Assembly (NCBI GenBank): GCA_026315105.1
Contig: CM048745.1
Coordinates: 281,123,247-281,187,246, forward strand
Reading direction: 5' to 3'
DNA: 64,000 nucleotides
DNA from: Locusta migratoria
Taxonomy: Eukaryota > Arthropoda > Insecta > Orthoptera > Acrididae
Positions 42,843-53,459 of this stretch are shown piece after piece. The position numbers and the translations under genes are program-made. The first letter of the stretch is position 1. Each line of letters begins with the position of its first letter. The notes beneath the pieces are model-generated. The model was not told the origin of the DNA. It was given only the letters and a program-made list of their open reading frames with translations, and did no database searches.

Positions 42843-43075
42843 TAATAGCAAGAACTTGGCTTTGACAACAACGTAACTCTTCGAAGAACAGATTGGTAAA
42901 GTCTCTTCGTAGTTCCCAACAGAATATCCAGTCCATATTCATCCGCCAATTACTGCAACGATGTTGCAACTGTCAATTTGACCCATACCTCTGTGCTCTA
43001 AAACTCCCCATAACGCTTCTATTATTTTGAGACATGGCGCTTTTGCTATCCTGTAGAAATATTTGATAATTTTCT
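42843..43075 (-). pseudogene. Tc1-like transposase C-terminal fragment
   Basis: Minus-strand reading gives LKIIEALWGVLEHR, corresponding to the block with the third catalytic residue (LNIIEPLW in the fragment at 46022), then decayed sequence in shifting frames. Both fragments appear to derive from one family. Confidence 0.5.
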
Positions 43076-43105
43076 AATGCAGTGGCACGCCTTAACCACC
43101 TTCTT

Positions 43106-43110
<5 letters not shown>

Positions 43111-43176
<66 letters not shown>

Positions 43177-43209
43177 CTGTGTGTGTGTGTGTGTGGGGGG
43201 GGGGGGGGG
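43111..43209. repeat. (TC)n, (TG)n and poly-G
   Basis: TC units at 43111-43174, TG at 43176-43194, then G to 43209. Read through in one frame it gives an artificial Ser-Leu repeat. Confidence 0.95.
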
Positions 43210-43344
43210 CGCTTTATCCTTTTCGAACGTCGCAGTGTTTTTTCTGAATATGTTAGTCGTAGTAAGCAGTAGATTGTTGTCGAAGATGGTGAGATTTTAC
43301 AGTATTCCAGCCAAATGATCAAAATAATTGAATACCACGATATC

Positions 43345-43507
43345 TGTGTTGTTGTTATGGTCTTCAGTCCGGCTACTGGTTTGATGCAGCTTTCTACCCT
43401 ACTCTATCCAAAGCAAGCCTCTTCATCTCCTCATAAGAACGGCACCCCATATCGATCTAAATCTGCTTACTATATTCGTCTTGGTCTCTCTCTGTGACTC
43501 TCCCCCC

Positions 43508-43599
<92 letters not shown>

Positions 43600-44345
43600 C
43601 ACTTCCTCCAGTGGTAAAAAATTTGATTCCTTGAAGTATATGTCTACCAGTAGATCCCTTCTCTTAGTCAAGGTATCCCAAAAACTCCTTTTCTCCCCAA
43701 TTCTGTTAAGTACTTCTTCATTAGTTACGCTCTCTACCCACCTAATCTTCAGCATTCTTTCAAAAGCTGCTATCGTCTTCTTATCTGAACGGTTTATCGT
43801 CCATGTTTCACTTACGTACAAGGCAACACTCCACACAAATGCCTTCAGAAAAGACTTCCTTACACTTAAATTAATATTCGATCTTAGGAAATTTCTCTTT
43901 TTCAGAAACGCTTTTCTTTCCATTGCCATTCTGCATTTTACGTCCTCAGTAGTACGATCATCACATGATATTTTTCTGCCCAAGTAACAAAACTCATCTA
44001 ACACCTTTATTCTTTCGATACCTAATCTAAATTTTTCAGCATCGCCTGATTTTCTAAGACTGCATTCCAGTACCCTTGTTTTGTTCTTGTTAATGCTCAT
44101 CTTACACGCTCCTTTCAACACACTGTCCATTCCGTTCAATTGCTATTCCAGGTCCTTTGCAGTCTGTGACAATTTCAATATCATCAGCAAAACGCAATGT
44201 ACTTATTTCTTCATCCCTCATCATATCCAAATTTCGCTTTGCTTCACAGCTTACTTGATGTACAAATTCAGTAACATTGGAGAAAGGCTGCAACCTTGTC
44301 TTACTCCCTTCCCAACCACTGCTCACCTTTCATGCCACTTCCTTG
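43345..44345 (-). pseudogene. LINE-1 copy, minus strand
   Basis: The frame 44139-43423 (238 codons) reads GMDSVLKGACKMSINKNKT, then DEFCYLGRKI, SETWTINRSDKK and RMLKIRWVESVTNEEVLNR, then runs through (GA)n and (TG)n arrays without a stop, adding artificial SL and CV repeats. Upstream, RFADDIEIV is in another frame. The 3' tail lies at 43345-43395. A diverged copy with an unusually long open frame. Confidence 0.85.
43510..43595. repeat. (AC)n then (AG)n
   Basis: AC units to 43544, then AG units to 43595, inside LINE-1 3' sequence, next to a C run at 43502-43508. Confidence 0.97.
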
Positions 44346-44742
44346 CAGCGTTGCGTTGGCTTCCGTTATTAATGACGTAGTAACTGCAGTCCGTGCATGA
44401 AAGTTAAGCTGCAGACCTACTGTTTTCATCATATAGTATTAAGTGAATTTTGAGTTTTGAAGTCGCTTTTCGCGTGGTAATTGTGTTCATTCAGTCTTTC
44501 TTAATGCTAGTCGGTCATTGTCAGTTCACCTAGGTTTTCGCACGAGGATACTGTCGGTAGTGAAGCGTTAAACCATTCAGTCGTTTTCGTCGCTGCCGCG
44601 CAGTTTCTCCAAATGACGCATTTCACCCAGCGTCAGTACTGACCGTCGCAGAACGAAACGTATATCGCAAGCTAATGTCCAGAGACTTGGCATATAATAG
44701 CGTGCATTGGTCGCGTTGTAGTGGCTTGTTGGCTGCCGTGTA
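44346..44742. other. unassigned stretch
   Basis: No gene or repeat recognised. Confidence 0.35.
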
Positions 44743-44937
44743 TGTTCAAATGTTTGTTAAGCTTATGGGACTTAACTACGGGGTCATCAGTCCCTAAACT
44801 TACAAACTACTTATCCACTACCTTACACTAAGGACAGCACAAATATCCATGCCCGAGAGGGGATTCGAACCCCCGACCGCAGTGGCCGTGCAGACCGTGA
44901 CTGGAGCGCCTCAGTCCTCTCGTCCACCGCGGCCGGC
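44743..44937 (-). mobile_element. SINE-A with duplication
   Basis: Flanked by GCTGCCGTGTA (44732-44742 and 44938-44948), perfect 11 bp. Confidence 0.92.
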
Positions 44938-44948
44938 GCTGCCGTGTA

Positions 44949-45560
44949 CCACAATGTTCCACTGACCAGTAGTAAGACGTGATTGTCGGCATCCTACACG
45001 TAAAAGGTTGTCGCCACTTTCTATATGTAGGGCTTTAACCTAACGCAGTGTTTTTCAACCTTCTCGAATATACAACCTCCTTCAAAGTAAAAATACATTC
45101 GCAACGCCTCATCTCAGGAATCGAAATAAATGTAATCTTTCTCTTGCTTTGGCTTTCTTTGATATTGTTTAAGGAAGTTTTCTTGTGCATTTTACGGAAT
45201 GAGTCACATTATCCTATTCTTATTTGATCTTCGACGGAAAAATATATTTTGCGTAACGAGTGTTTCGCATTCAGAAAAGACTCAGAAGCGAATAATAATA
45301 CTCATTACTGTGTGCACAACTTCAAAAGAAATAGATTATTTTTTCAATATTTTCAGAATTACTTAGTGCACCACCTTCTTTTACCTATCGATTGGTTCCC
45401 GAATTTTTTTTTTTTTTTTTTTTTCCAGTTTGCGCTTATTCATAATTAGCATACTGTATTATAAAAAAAGTCTGTCACACATTATTGGAAACGTTTTGTT
45501 TCTTTGCGATAACGGAGCTCTTATGATAATTATATATACGTATACCGTCAGGAGGCAATA
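44949..45560. other. AT-rich unassigned stretch
   Basis: Holds a T run of about 18 at 45407-45424. No gene. Confidence 0.35.
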
Positions 45561-45884
45561 TTGATTATTTATTACTAACCGGTTTCAGCCCAATGTTGAG
45601 CCGCCTTGAGGGTTTTTCCTCTGCAATATACAGTATTTACATTCAAGTGCAGCAGACCTTGTTCCCTCCATTAGTGACAGCACCTGAGGTCTAGCATCTC
45701 CTGCACCGCTCCACACCAACTTGGGTATAACATTTTATTCTGTTTTCATTATTTCAGTTTCATGTAATTAGAAATGTAGTTCCTTTTTAGAAATCCTCTG
45801 AATGTAAACACTGTGTATTACAGAGGAAAAAACCCCTAAAGATGACCCAACATTGGGTTGATACCGGTTGGTAATAAATAACGA
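45561..45884. mobile_element. foldback with ~85-bp arms
   Basis: Arms 45561-45645 and 45799-45884 are inverted imperfect copies (TTATTACTAACCGGTTTCAG against CCGGTTGGTAATAAATAACG). The spacer is about 150 bp. The ACCGGTTTC motif is shared with the foldback at 29684. Confidence 0.7.
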
Positions 45885-45891
45885 GTAGTGA

Positions 45892-45895
<4 letters not shown>

Positions 45896-45949
<54 letters not shown>
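45896..45949. repeat. (TC)n microsatellite
   Basis: About 27 TC units directly beside the foldback. Confidence 0.95.
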
Positions 45950-45951
<2 letters not shown>

Positions 45952-46021
45952 GTGGATGATTCTTTTCGCGGGTGATACAGTACAAGGGGGGACAAACAGA
46001 GACACAATATTTATGTAGTAG

Positions 46022-46325
46022 TTAGCTGTTGGGCCACCATTGGCTTTTAGAACAGGTAAAACGTTTCAAGAGAGATTCGTAAAATGTGTTTATACTTGCC
46101 AACAGAATTATTGTACCAAAACATCAGCCAATTACTCCAACCATATTGGAGGTGTTAATTCTGACTTCACCCTCTGCTCTACAACTCCTCAAAACGGTTC
46201 AATTATGTTCAGAGATAATGATTTTGCTGTCTAGGAAAGGTGTTCGATAATTTTCTGAAGCTGTACAAAACACGCCTGAACATTTTTAGCTGTATGTGTG
46301 GGCGCATTGCCATTTTGGTATACGA
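46022..46325 (-). pseudogene. Tc1-like transposase C-terminal fragment
   Basis: Minus-strand reading in one frame with stops: YQNGNAPTHTAKNV (second catalytic block, where QDNAPxHTA is usual; the Asp is changed to Gly), then LNIIEPF (third catalytic Glu), then VVEQRVKSELTPP. No termini were found. Confidence 0.65.
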
Positions 46326-46394
46326 CAGTGTTTGTTAGCAATACGTTAGTCATAAGCTCTTTCTTCTCGAGGTTGGTGAAGTATTGATTCAAAA

Positions 46395-46797
46395 ATTCAA
46401 ATGTTTAAGCTTATGGAACTTAACGTCGGGGTCATCAGTCCTAAATTTACAAGCTACTTACAAACTCGTACCTTATGCTATACACAAACATCCATGCAAT
46501 GAAGGCTTTCATGACCGGATGTCATAGTCGCTGGTAGAACTTCCGGGTTATAAGGCCGTGGTCCATAAACCTTTTCAGTTTTTCCTCACGTTTCGTCCGA
46601 AGATGTCTGGTGCAACTCTGGACGAAAAGTTAGGAAAAACTGAAAAGTTTTATGGACCACGGCCTTATAACCCGGAAGTTCTACCAGCAACTGCAAACAT
46701 CCATGCCCGAAGGACGATTCGAATCCCCGACGGGGAACGGCCTCGTGCATCGGAGCATAGCGCCTCGATGGTCTCAGCCACTCCGCCGCAGCGTGAT
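46395..46797 (-). mobile_element. SINE-A subfamily, split by a foldback
   Basis: Tail half at 46395-46497, head half at 46694-46797 (GATTCGAATCCCCGACGGGG, B box). The 196-bp insert between them is flanked by a 13-bp duplication of SINE sequence. Confidence 0.85.
46498..46693. mobile_element. foldback nested in SINE-A
   Basis: Duplication CAAACATCCATGC at 46485-46497 and 46694-46706, perfect 13 bp. Arms 46527-46599 and 46620-46691 pair almost throughout. The centre reads CGTTTCGTCCGAAGATGTC, then GGACGAAAAG, a stem with GAAGA/GAAA flanks like the Penelope terminal regions. Confidence 0.88.
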
Positions 46798-47389
46798 ATT
46801 GATTCATAGCTGTCCGAACAGCGATGGTAATAACAATCGATGTTACACAAGGAACACCGTAATTTTGACGTTAAATAAATTTCATTGAGGCATATCTTTT
46901 TGTAATACTGAAACCGCTAGTAATGTTATGGTGCAAGTACTTTCTCCTGTGACGACGACCCTCGAGTAAGATAATGCGACCCTCACGCAGAAAAACCTGT
47001 CCTAGCGGGTAGTCAGTCGGCTAAGCGATCGCGGCCTACATCGCGTGACGTCACGCTAGAGTGCCGCTGCCTTTTCTTTCGGCGGTGCCTGCCAGACGCC
47101 CTCGTCGCCTCTAGACAGCGGTGTGAGGATGGCAGCGGTCCGTGGCCTGCCCGCTTCTTGCCTCCTCCCGTTCGCTGGCCACTGGGCGAGTCGGCCCCGC
47201 TCCGCGCTGTTAGAGAAGCCGCAGCACGGCAGCGGGCAGTCGTGCAGCTTCCCACACGCGCAACGGCTTACCCAAGCCACGCAACATCCGCTTACTTCAC
47301 ACCTCCAGTAATCGTCTATTTTCGTTCGTAGCAGATGTGAACGTGGAAAGCGAACCGGGAAACGAAACCGCCTCTGACTTGTTGATAAA
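46798..47389. other. unassigned, GC-rich from 47000
   Basis: 47040-47100 (GCGTGACGTCACGCTAGAGT) resembles one arm of the foldback at 13490-13673. No gene is supported. Confidence 0.4.
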
Positions 47390-47650
47390 AGATAGCCGAG
47401 CACGAGAGGTACATTTGGCTGGGACAGCATACGAAGTCGGCAGTATCTGAACACCAGGAAGAGTGCGGCAAACATATATGTTTTCCGGAAGTCACTGTAC
47501 TGGCAAAACAACCCTACACTTTGAAGAGGAAAATCGGGGAAGCAATAGAAATAGCTAAGCGACCCGGAAATATGAACAGAGAAGACGGGTATAGACTTCC
47601 GGCGTCTTGGCTGCCAGCAGTAGCAGCGCTTCGCTACGACACCGCGCGCA
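47390..47650 (+). pseudogene. Penelope-like GIY-YIG C-terminal fragment
   Basis: In one frame, after a probable shift near 47440: KSAVSEHQEECGKHICF, then KRKIGEAIEIAKRP (47521 onward, the block with the catalytic Glu, matching KESIAIR in the element at 39147) and NMNREDGYRLPASWLP, the family's C-terminus. The RT and the first half of the nuclease are absent. Confidence 0.7.
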
Positions 47651-48030
47651 GCGCAGTCCATAGGGGCCCGCATAGCCCGGAGACAACAGCGGCCGCGCGT
47701 ACACAGAGCAAACAGCACGCTCTAGCCGGCGCTAGGCACCAGTGCTACTACGTCACTGCTACCGCCGCTCCTCATTCGCCAGTTTCAACCAATGGCAGAC
47801 GTTAGGACTTCCTTTTCCACCAATAGGAAGAAATAAAGTAAACACCAATAAGAGAGAGCTGAAACCACCAATGATAACTGGCAACATGTAATATTTAAGA
47901 CACCAGCTTTCCCTCATCCAGAAGTAAACGTAACACCCAGAAGATGGCCTCTTGCAATAGCGGCCGAAACGTCGGTGAAATACTTGATATATTGACGATG
48001 CGGTCCAATACCCAGAAGAGTTTTATCAAC
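47651..48030 (+). repeat. Penelope-type terminal region
   Basis: Follows the coding remnant. Holds four CCAAT boxes and ends with AGATGGCC, a loop, GGCCGAAACGTCGG and GCGGTCCAATACCCAGAA, shared with 40962-41245. Confidence 0.6.
47789..47872 (+). promoter_or_regulatory. cluster of four CCAAT boxes
   Basis: CCAAT at 47789-47793, 47820-47824, 47845-47849 and 47868-47872 (spacing 31, 25, 23 bp), followed by a TATTTAAGA-like TATA element near 47893. Suggests a polymerase II promoter in the terminal region; inference only. Confidence 0.4.
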
Positions 48031-48353
48031 AATGACAACGGCCGCGGAAGCCTTCGTTTACACCTTTGACTTGTTAATCTACAAAGCAGAACTTACTGTT
48101 GGTAGCTCCAGCGTTTGGTCACGTCATAAAAATATAGTCGCAGTCAGCTTGGAACTGTCCTCCTACAATATAAAACTCGCGCCGGATTCCAACATGGTTC
48201 GTCTCCTTACTAGACAGTACTTTCGACCACTACACCGCCCGGAAACAGTAGTGAGGACGGATACCTTAGCACGTCTCCCCAACCAAACCCAAATCATCAG
48301 TTTATTCACATACAGCCGACGTACTGGTCTAGAGCTTCGAAATACCCAGGCTG

Positions 48354-48557
48354 CCGCGGCGGATTAGCCGTGCGTACTGGGGCGCCATGCTGCGCGGTAC
48401 GCGCGGGCGAACGTCGTCGGGGGTTCGACTCCCCCCCCCCCTCGGGCATTAGTGTTTGTGTTGTCCTTAGGTCAGTTTACCTTAGTTTAGTTTAAGTAGT
48501 TTGTAAGCTACGGACTAATGACCACGCAGTTGAGTGAGATAGATTTAGAAACATTTG
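48354..48557 (+). mobile_element. SINE-C with duplication
   Basis: Flanked by the perfect 12-bp ATACCCAGGCTG (48342-48353 and 48558-48569). Head GCGGCGGATTAGCCGTGCGT; C run at the B box. Confidence 0.92.
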
Positions 48558-49019
48558 ATACCCAGGCTGAATCGTCTGCCATGTTTTCCCCAACATGGCT
48601 GGAATCGCGCTGCGCTAACAGCATAGAAGCGCATGCCCCGCCTCCATATTTCACAAACGATTTTTCAAAAACTAATCAGTAGAATAATTTCATTTTTTAC
48701 GTTATGTAAATCTTTATATGTCATCATTGTGACTAAGTGCGTATTGCTTCATTAATATACTCCTGGAAAATGAAAAAAGTGCACTATGAATTCGTCGACC
48801 CAGCAGAGTTAAATTTTATTTACACATTCTTGAGGTTTTGTACAGTCACCAGAGCGTCCGCAATGTTGGCGTTAGTACCGTGTGTACCTTCCTTTTGCAG
48901 CAATGCAAGCTGTAATTCTGTCTGGAAACGATCGTAGAAGTTACGAATGCGGTTATGTGGAATGGCCTGCAATGCAATTTCCACCTGGTGCCTCAGTTGG
49001 ACCAGATTTCGTGCCGCTT

Positions 49020-49182
49020 ATGCAGACCGCCTAAGACGACGTTTCATGCGGTCCCAAACATGCTCAATGGGGGAGAGAGATGGGGATCGTGCAGGCCAAT
49101 GCAGTTGACGTACACCTTCAAGAGCACGTTGGGTGGTACGGGATGCATGTGGACATGCAAATATCCTGATGGAAAAGCATAT
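49020..49182 (-). pseudogene. Tc1-like transposase C-terminal block, left arm
   Basis: The minus-strand frame reads LHWPARSPSLSPIEHVWDRM and then KRRLRR, the third-catalytic-residue block, matching the + strand copy near 49965. It is the inverted arm copy; the two differ at roughly one position in five by eye. Confidence 0.75.
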
Positions 49183-49186
49183 CGCC

Positions 49187-49393
49187 GGCCGCGGTGGCCG
49201 AGGGGACTGAGGCGCGCCAGTCACGGTCTGCACGGCCACTACGGTCGGGGGTTCGAATCCCCCCTCGGGCATGGATATTTGTGCCGTCCTTAGTGTAAGC
49301 TAGTTCATAAGTAGTTTGTATTGTAAGTTTAGGGACTGATGACCCCGTATGTAAGTCCTATAAGCTATACAAACATTTGAAACATTTGATTTG
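49187..49393 (+). mobile_element. SINE-A inserted in the foldback arm
   Basis: A complete typical copy. Flanked by AAAAGCATATCGCC (49173-49186) and AAAAACATATCGCC (49394-49407). Confidence 0.88.
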
Positions 49394-49599
49394 AAAAACA
49401 TATCGCCTTGTTGATACACGAGTGACACCAAGACGGGTTGAATGTACCGTGCACTGTTCACTGTTCTCCAGACGATCACTAGAGGAGAACGGCCAGTGTA
49501 GAGTAGGCTTCACGCACGATCATGTGTGCCGTTAGGGTGTCCTTCGCTCACACCCCAACATCATTCAGCCCGCCTCCAATGGTGTCATGGTAGGCGCGT

Positions 49600-50200
49600 A
49601 TGAAGGGCCGAATGGAGACGTGTCGTCTTCAGTGATGAGAGTCGTCGCTGCCTCGGTTCCAATGATGGTCGTACGCGTGTATTGTGTCGTGTAGGAGAGT
49701 GCGAAAATCTGAAGTGTACGCTACAGAGGCAAACGGGGCCGACACCTGGCATCATGGAGTGGGGAGCAATATCCTGCACTTGCCGTTCTTCTCTGGTGTT
49801 CGTTGTAGGGAAAATTGAACAGTACACTGTACATTGAAACCATTATTTAACCCGTCTTGCTATCACTCGTGCACCAACAAGGCGATGGGCTTTTCCAACA
49901 GGACAATGCATGTCCACATGTATCCCGTACAACCAACGTGTTCTTCTAGCTGTACGTCAACTACTCTGCCCATCGGTATACCCATATCTGTCCCCCACTG
50001 AGCATGTCTGGAGCAGGATGAAACGTCATCTTGGAGTGGTCTACACGACCGGCACGAGATCTGGTCCAACTGAGGAGTCAGACGAAATTTGCATGGCAAG
50101 CCATGCCGCAAGGCTTCACTCGGCCCTCTACAATCGTCTTCATGAGAAAGTTGCTCCCTGCATTGCTGCAGGAGGAGGGTATACGCGATACTAGCGTAGA
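49600..50200 (+). pseudogene. Tc1-like transposase, right arm and centre
   Basis: Broken frames give FSDESRRCLGSNDGRT near 49630 (first catalytic Asp kept), GIMEWGAI near 49752, then YLSPTEHVWSRMKRHLG at 49985-50035 (third catalytic Glu kept) and a C-terminal stretch to 50194. The middle catalytic block is decayed (PTGQCMST). Confidence 0.75.
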
Positions 50201-50334
50201 CATTGTGCACGCTCTGGTGACTATACTGACGTGCTTATGGTTCTGACTGCGCGATCGTGTGTTGTATACATCCTCAAGATTGTGTCAATAAAATTTCCCT
50301 CTGCTGGGTTGACGAATTAATTTTCCAGGAGTGT

Positions 50335-50749
50335 AGTTACAGTTAGTAAGATACTGGCTTTGAAGTTAGAGACTGCGCTAAATTAGAATAATAATAGTGG
50401 ATGCTATGATATTCCGTTTGGTACATGTTACACGACATATTTCTGCGGATGGAATTCTCCTAACGTATTGAATTTTATTTTCGACTTCGGAGCGGATCTC
50501 TAACTCTTATCGATATCGCTAAAATTTATTTTATGTACCGAACTCAATTCCGATGGAAATAGGCCCAGAATGAAAAATCGCGTATTTCATACACGGTTAA
50601 AGGTATCAATAAGATATTTTGGGAATTGGTGACATGCAAAGAGCGGCGTGTTTTGCCGTATGGTTACTAGGCAAAACTTCATTAACTACTTCGTTATTCA
50701 AGGAAGTACAGATTTTTTAACGAAAAAAGTAATATATAAAGGACACAGG
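50335..50749. other. AT-rich unassigned stretch
   Basis: No gene recognised. Confidence 0.35.
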
Positions 50750-51345
50750 ACATCCATTCCAGAATATTAAGAGTGATCTTAATATACTACATAAAATGGA
50801 CAAGAGACATATAACGGACCTCTATGAACTAGAAATGTTCATCCATGAAAAGATACATGGTGACCTTCTGCTAAATGACAAACTGGAAAGCAACAATACC
50901 AATTTCTTTAAAAATTTCTCCAGTGTTGAATGTATTTTTCATTAAAAACGGAAAATTAATAATGTAACTCTGAGCAATTCTTTAAAATGTAGCAACATCT
51001 GTTTCAACACACGCTATCTACATATGCACATTTTATGGCATATTCACTGTAAATACTGATGTAAGTAGGTTATCTTAGCTTCTAAGGATCTTTGTACAGT
51101 GTAAACATCTAATACAAAAGTCTACATTTGGTGTATACATAACTGTGTTCTTGTGTTGTGTGCCAGACAACAAAATTATCAACAAAACTGTAAGTAAATA
51201 CAACACTACATCAATTCAGAAGCTATAATCACGAAACCTAATACTAAAAACATAATAAAACAATAATGAACTGTAACTGTAAAATGCACCCGATGATGGC
51301 AGCTAGCTGCCGAAACGCGACGTGCTAAATATAAATATTAGTAAA
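50750..51345 (+). mobile_element. Penelope-like element 3' remnant
   Basis: The frame from about 50763 to 50945 reads NILHKMDKRHITDLYELEMF, then LLNDKLESNNTNFFKNF, which resembles the C-terminal end of Penelope-like proteins (ELEIY... LLN... segment). The non-coding 3' part ends with CCGATGATGGCAG, CTGCCGAAACGCGACGTG at 51286-51330, the same stem-plus-GAAAC arrangement as the other Penelope ends. Confidence 0.5.
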
Positions 51346-51442
51346 AAGTGACTGCTGCAGTATAAATTATTTAAAAAAGAAAGAACATTAAATTCGTTGC
51401 CCTTGAGACAACGAACATAGTTTCGTTTAGAAGCCGTGCTCA

Positions 51443-51470
51443 GGGAGGGGGGGGGGGAGGGGGGGGGGGT
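51443..51470. repeat. G-rich run
   Basis: G runs broken only by two A's at 51458. May form a quadruplex; no associated element recognised. Confidence 0.8.
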
Positions 51471-51906
51471 TCATGGGGGTTGCCAGAAATTGGAAGAGGG
51501 TCGCCGCAATATTTTCGTCGGAAGGGGGTCGTTGCACTTCATAAATGGCACGAGCAGTAATTTTCGAAGTCGTCGTTAACCGTCATTCACACACAACTGA
51601 AACCTAACCATTAACCTGTGACTCCTCCCTCTCCTAAACAGTGAATATGTCGCACGTAAAGAATCAGCAGAGAACACAGCGTTTGCCTTGCTTTGCTCTG
51701 ACTACAGTGTATGTGGAATTGTTGAATTTGTGTCGTGCTTGTGTTACACAGTTTACAGATGAAAACTACTTAAAAGCTGTCGTTACTGTGTGGGGATTAA
51801 AACCACATACCCTAAATAATAAATAAAGTACAAATGGTTTACATACTTACATTCATACATATAGATATATACACTGACATTTGAAATCAAATTAACAATT
51901 TAGCAA

Positions 51907-52610
51907 CCAAACAAAAACAAACTACAAAATTATATTAAAGTTGTATGTCCAGTTTTTCCATCCACTCGACGGCTTTAGGGGAGGCTTCATGCAGTTCTCC
52001 AATAGTTCCTGTGAATGCACGTTTTGGGCATTCAAAAATGATGTGCTGGATCGTTTGTTCAGGATGTCCACAGTCGCACTGGGGAGTATCTCGCATGCCC
52101 CATCTGAAGAGCATCTCTCCTCTTCTGCCATGACCTGTGCGGAGTCTGTTGAGTGTGACCCATGTTCTTATTGGCGGGTCTGTACCAGGTACATTTCTGC
52201 CAGCTGATATTTCCCTATGGTTCCTGGCTATGCAAGAATTGGACCAATCAGTTTTCCAGGTGGTCATGGCATCGAAAGGGATGGATATAAGATTTTTAGC
52301 TGTTCTCCATGGCGGTCTTCTGGATCTCAGGCGACGATTGTTGGGAGTAATGTCTTGGTGGATAGGGAGATTAACATTGCCGGAAATTTTATTCCACTCA
52401 TTAACTAACGCAGCTTGACGTCTGAGATGTGGTGGAGCTATACTGCAGAGGCAGGGCAGTGGGGTCGATTTTATGATCCTAGATATGATCCTCATTTAGC
52501 TCGGTGTCCACTTTGGATGTATGGCTGCTGTTAAGCCAAACAGGACTGTAGTACTCTGTAACAGAATACACCAGTGTGGGGATGTGATCTGATGACGGTT
52601 TCGTTTTAGC
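51907..52610 (-). pseudogene. LINE-5 ORF2 C-terminus
   Basis: The minus-strand frame 52495-51935 (186 codons) has SIAPPHLRRQAALVNEWNKI near the start, TWVTLNRLRTGHGRRGEMLF in the middle and a zinc-binding end CDCGHPEQTIQHIIFECP (C-x-C-x3-H-x7-H-x4-C). This is the C-terminal region of jockey-type non-LTR retrotransposon proteins after the RT. Upstream, VTEYYSPVWLNSSHTSK in another frame joins at a shift near 52497. The last codons (EKLDIQL) precede the 3' UTR at 51907-51934. Confidence 0.8.
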
Positions 52611-53459
52611 AGATATTTTTAGAGGACTTTAGAGGACATTTTTAACGATACCCGTGTTCAAAACCTAATTTTCGTTTTCTTCTTTTCCAGGTGAGTACCC
52701 GATGTTCAGTGCGTCTGCACCATGCATGTCTTATCTGGTGAGTTGTACTCAGTTTGTCTTCTCGTTCCAAGACGATTTCCAAAGCCCTATATCTCGAAAC
52801 AGTGCAGAAAACTGTACCAGGGTTTTTTACAAGAGCTTCGCAGTTAAATGTGAAATTGAAAACTGACTTTCTTATGAGATACAGAACTTTCTGTTTATAT
52901 ACACATTTACACTCAGCTCTGAGGATAGCCCTCTTTGTGAATAGAAGAACGGGAATGTTGGTAAGTCTATACCTGCAGTAAGTAGTCTGTGGTTGGGGGT
53001 GAGCCTGTCATGCGAGGGCGAGAGGTAAATAGTTCTATGTTCTGGGTAACACTCAGAATCACTATCCTCGGTTTCTAGGGACTGTACAAGAGGCTGACAT
53101 TGTGCATACCTGCCAACCTTCACAGTTTATCTGTAAAATTTACCGAAATTGCATCATTTTACGGTTTTACGGATGGACTGTGTTGTTTTTACGACTTCGA
53201 GGGCAAAAAATTGAAACGTTAACATTCCACTTCCGTGGAATCCCACTTCCGTACAATAGATTGTTTGCGTGGGTGGAAGGCACAAGTACGATAGTGGATA
53301 ACAAGTTATATGATACGATTGGTGTTTTTAAGAGTGCGTTTGTGTCGTCATTAGAGTTGGATTTAAAGTCGGGATAACAGTCATTCTATGTGAATCTTAG
53401 GTTTCGACAGGTTCTGCACCGCAAACTCAAATAAGTGATCATTAGTTGTTGGCATTCAG
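52611..53459. other. unassigned stretch
   Basis: Short frames on both strands with no recognised domain; the part next to 52610 could be more of LINE-5. Confidence 0.35.

Larger units (their letters stand above)
48758..50334. mobile_element. foldback built from a Tc1-like transposon
   Basis: Termini CTCCTGGAAAATGA (48760) and ATTTTCCAGGAG (50319-50331) are inverted. The left about 470 bp (48760-49440 without the SINE) is a diverged inverted copy of the right about 485 bp (49850-50334), including the end of the transposase gene. The centre (49441-49850) occurs once. Confidence 0.8.

Noticed and set aside
47013..47718. 220-codon minus-strand gene
   Set aside because: It overlaps the Penelope coding remnant on the other strand and has no recognisable domain; GC-rich sequence gives long chance frames.
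49018..49272. Conserved protein starting MPEGGFEPPTVVAVQTVTG
   Set aside because: This peptide is the antisense reading of SINE-A and appears wherever SINE-A occurs; only the Tc1-like part of that frame is meaningful.
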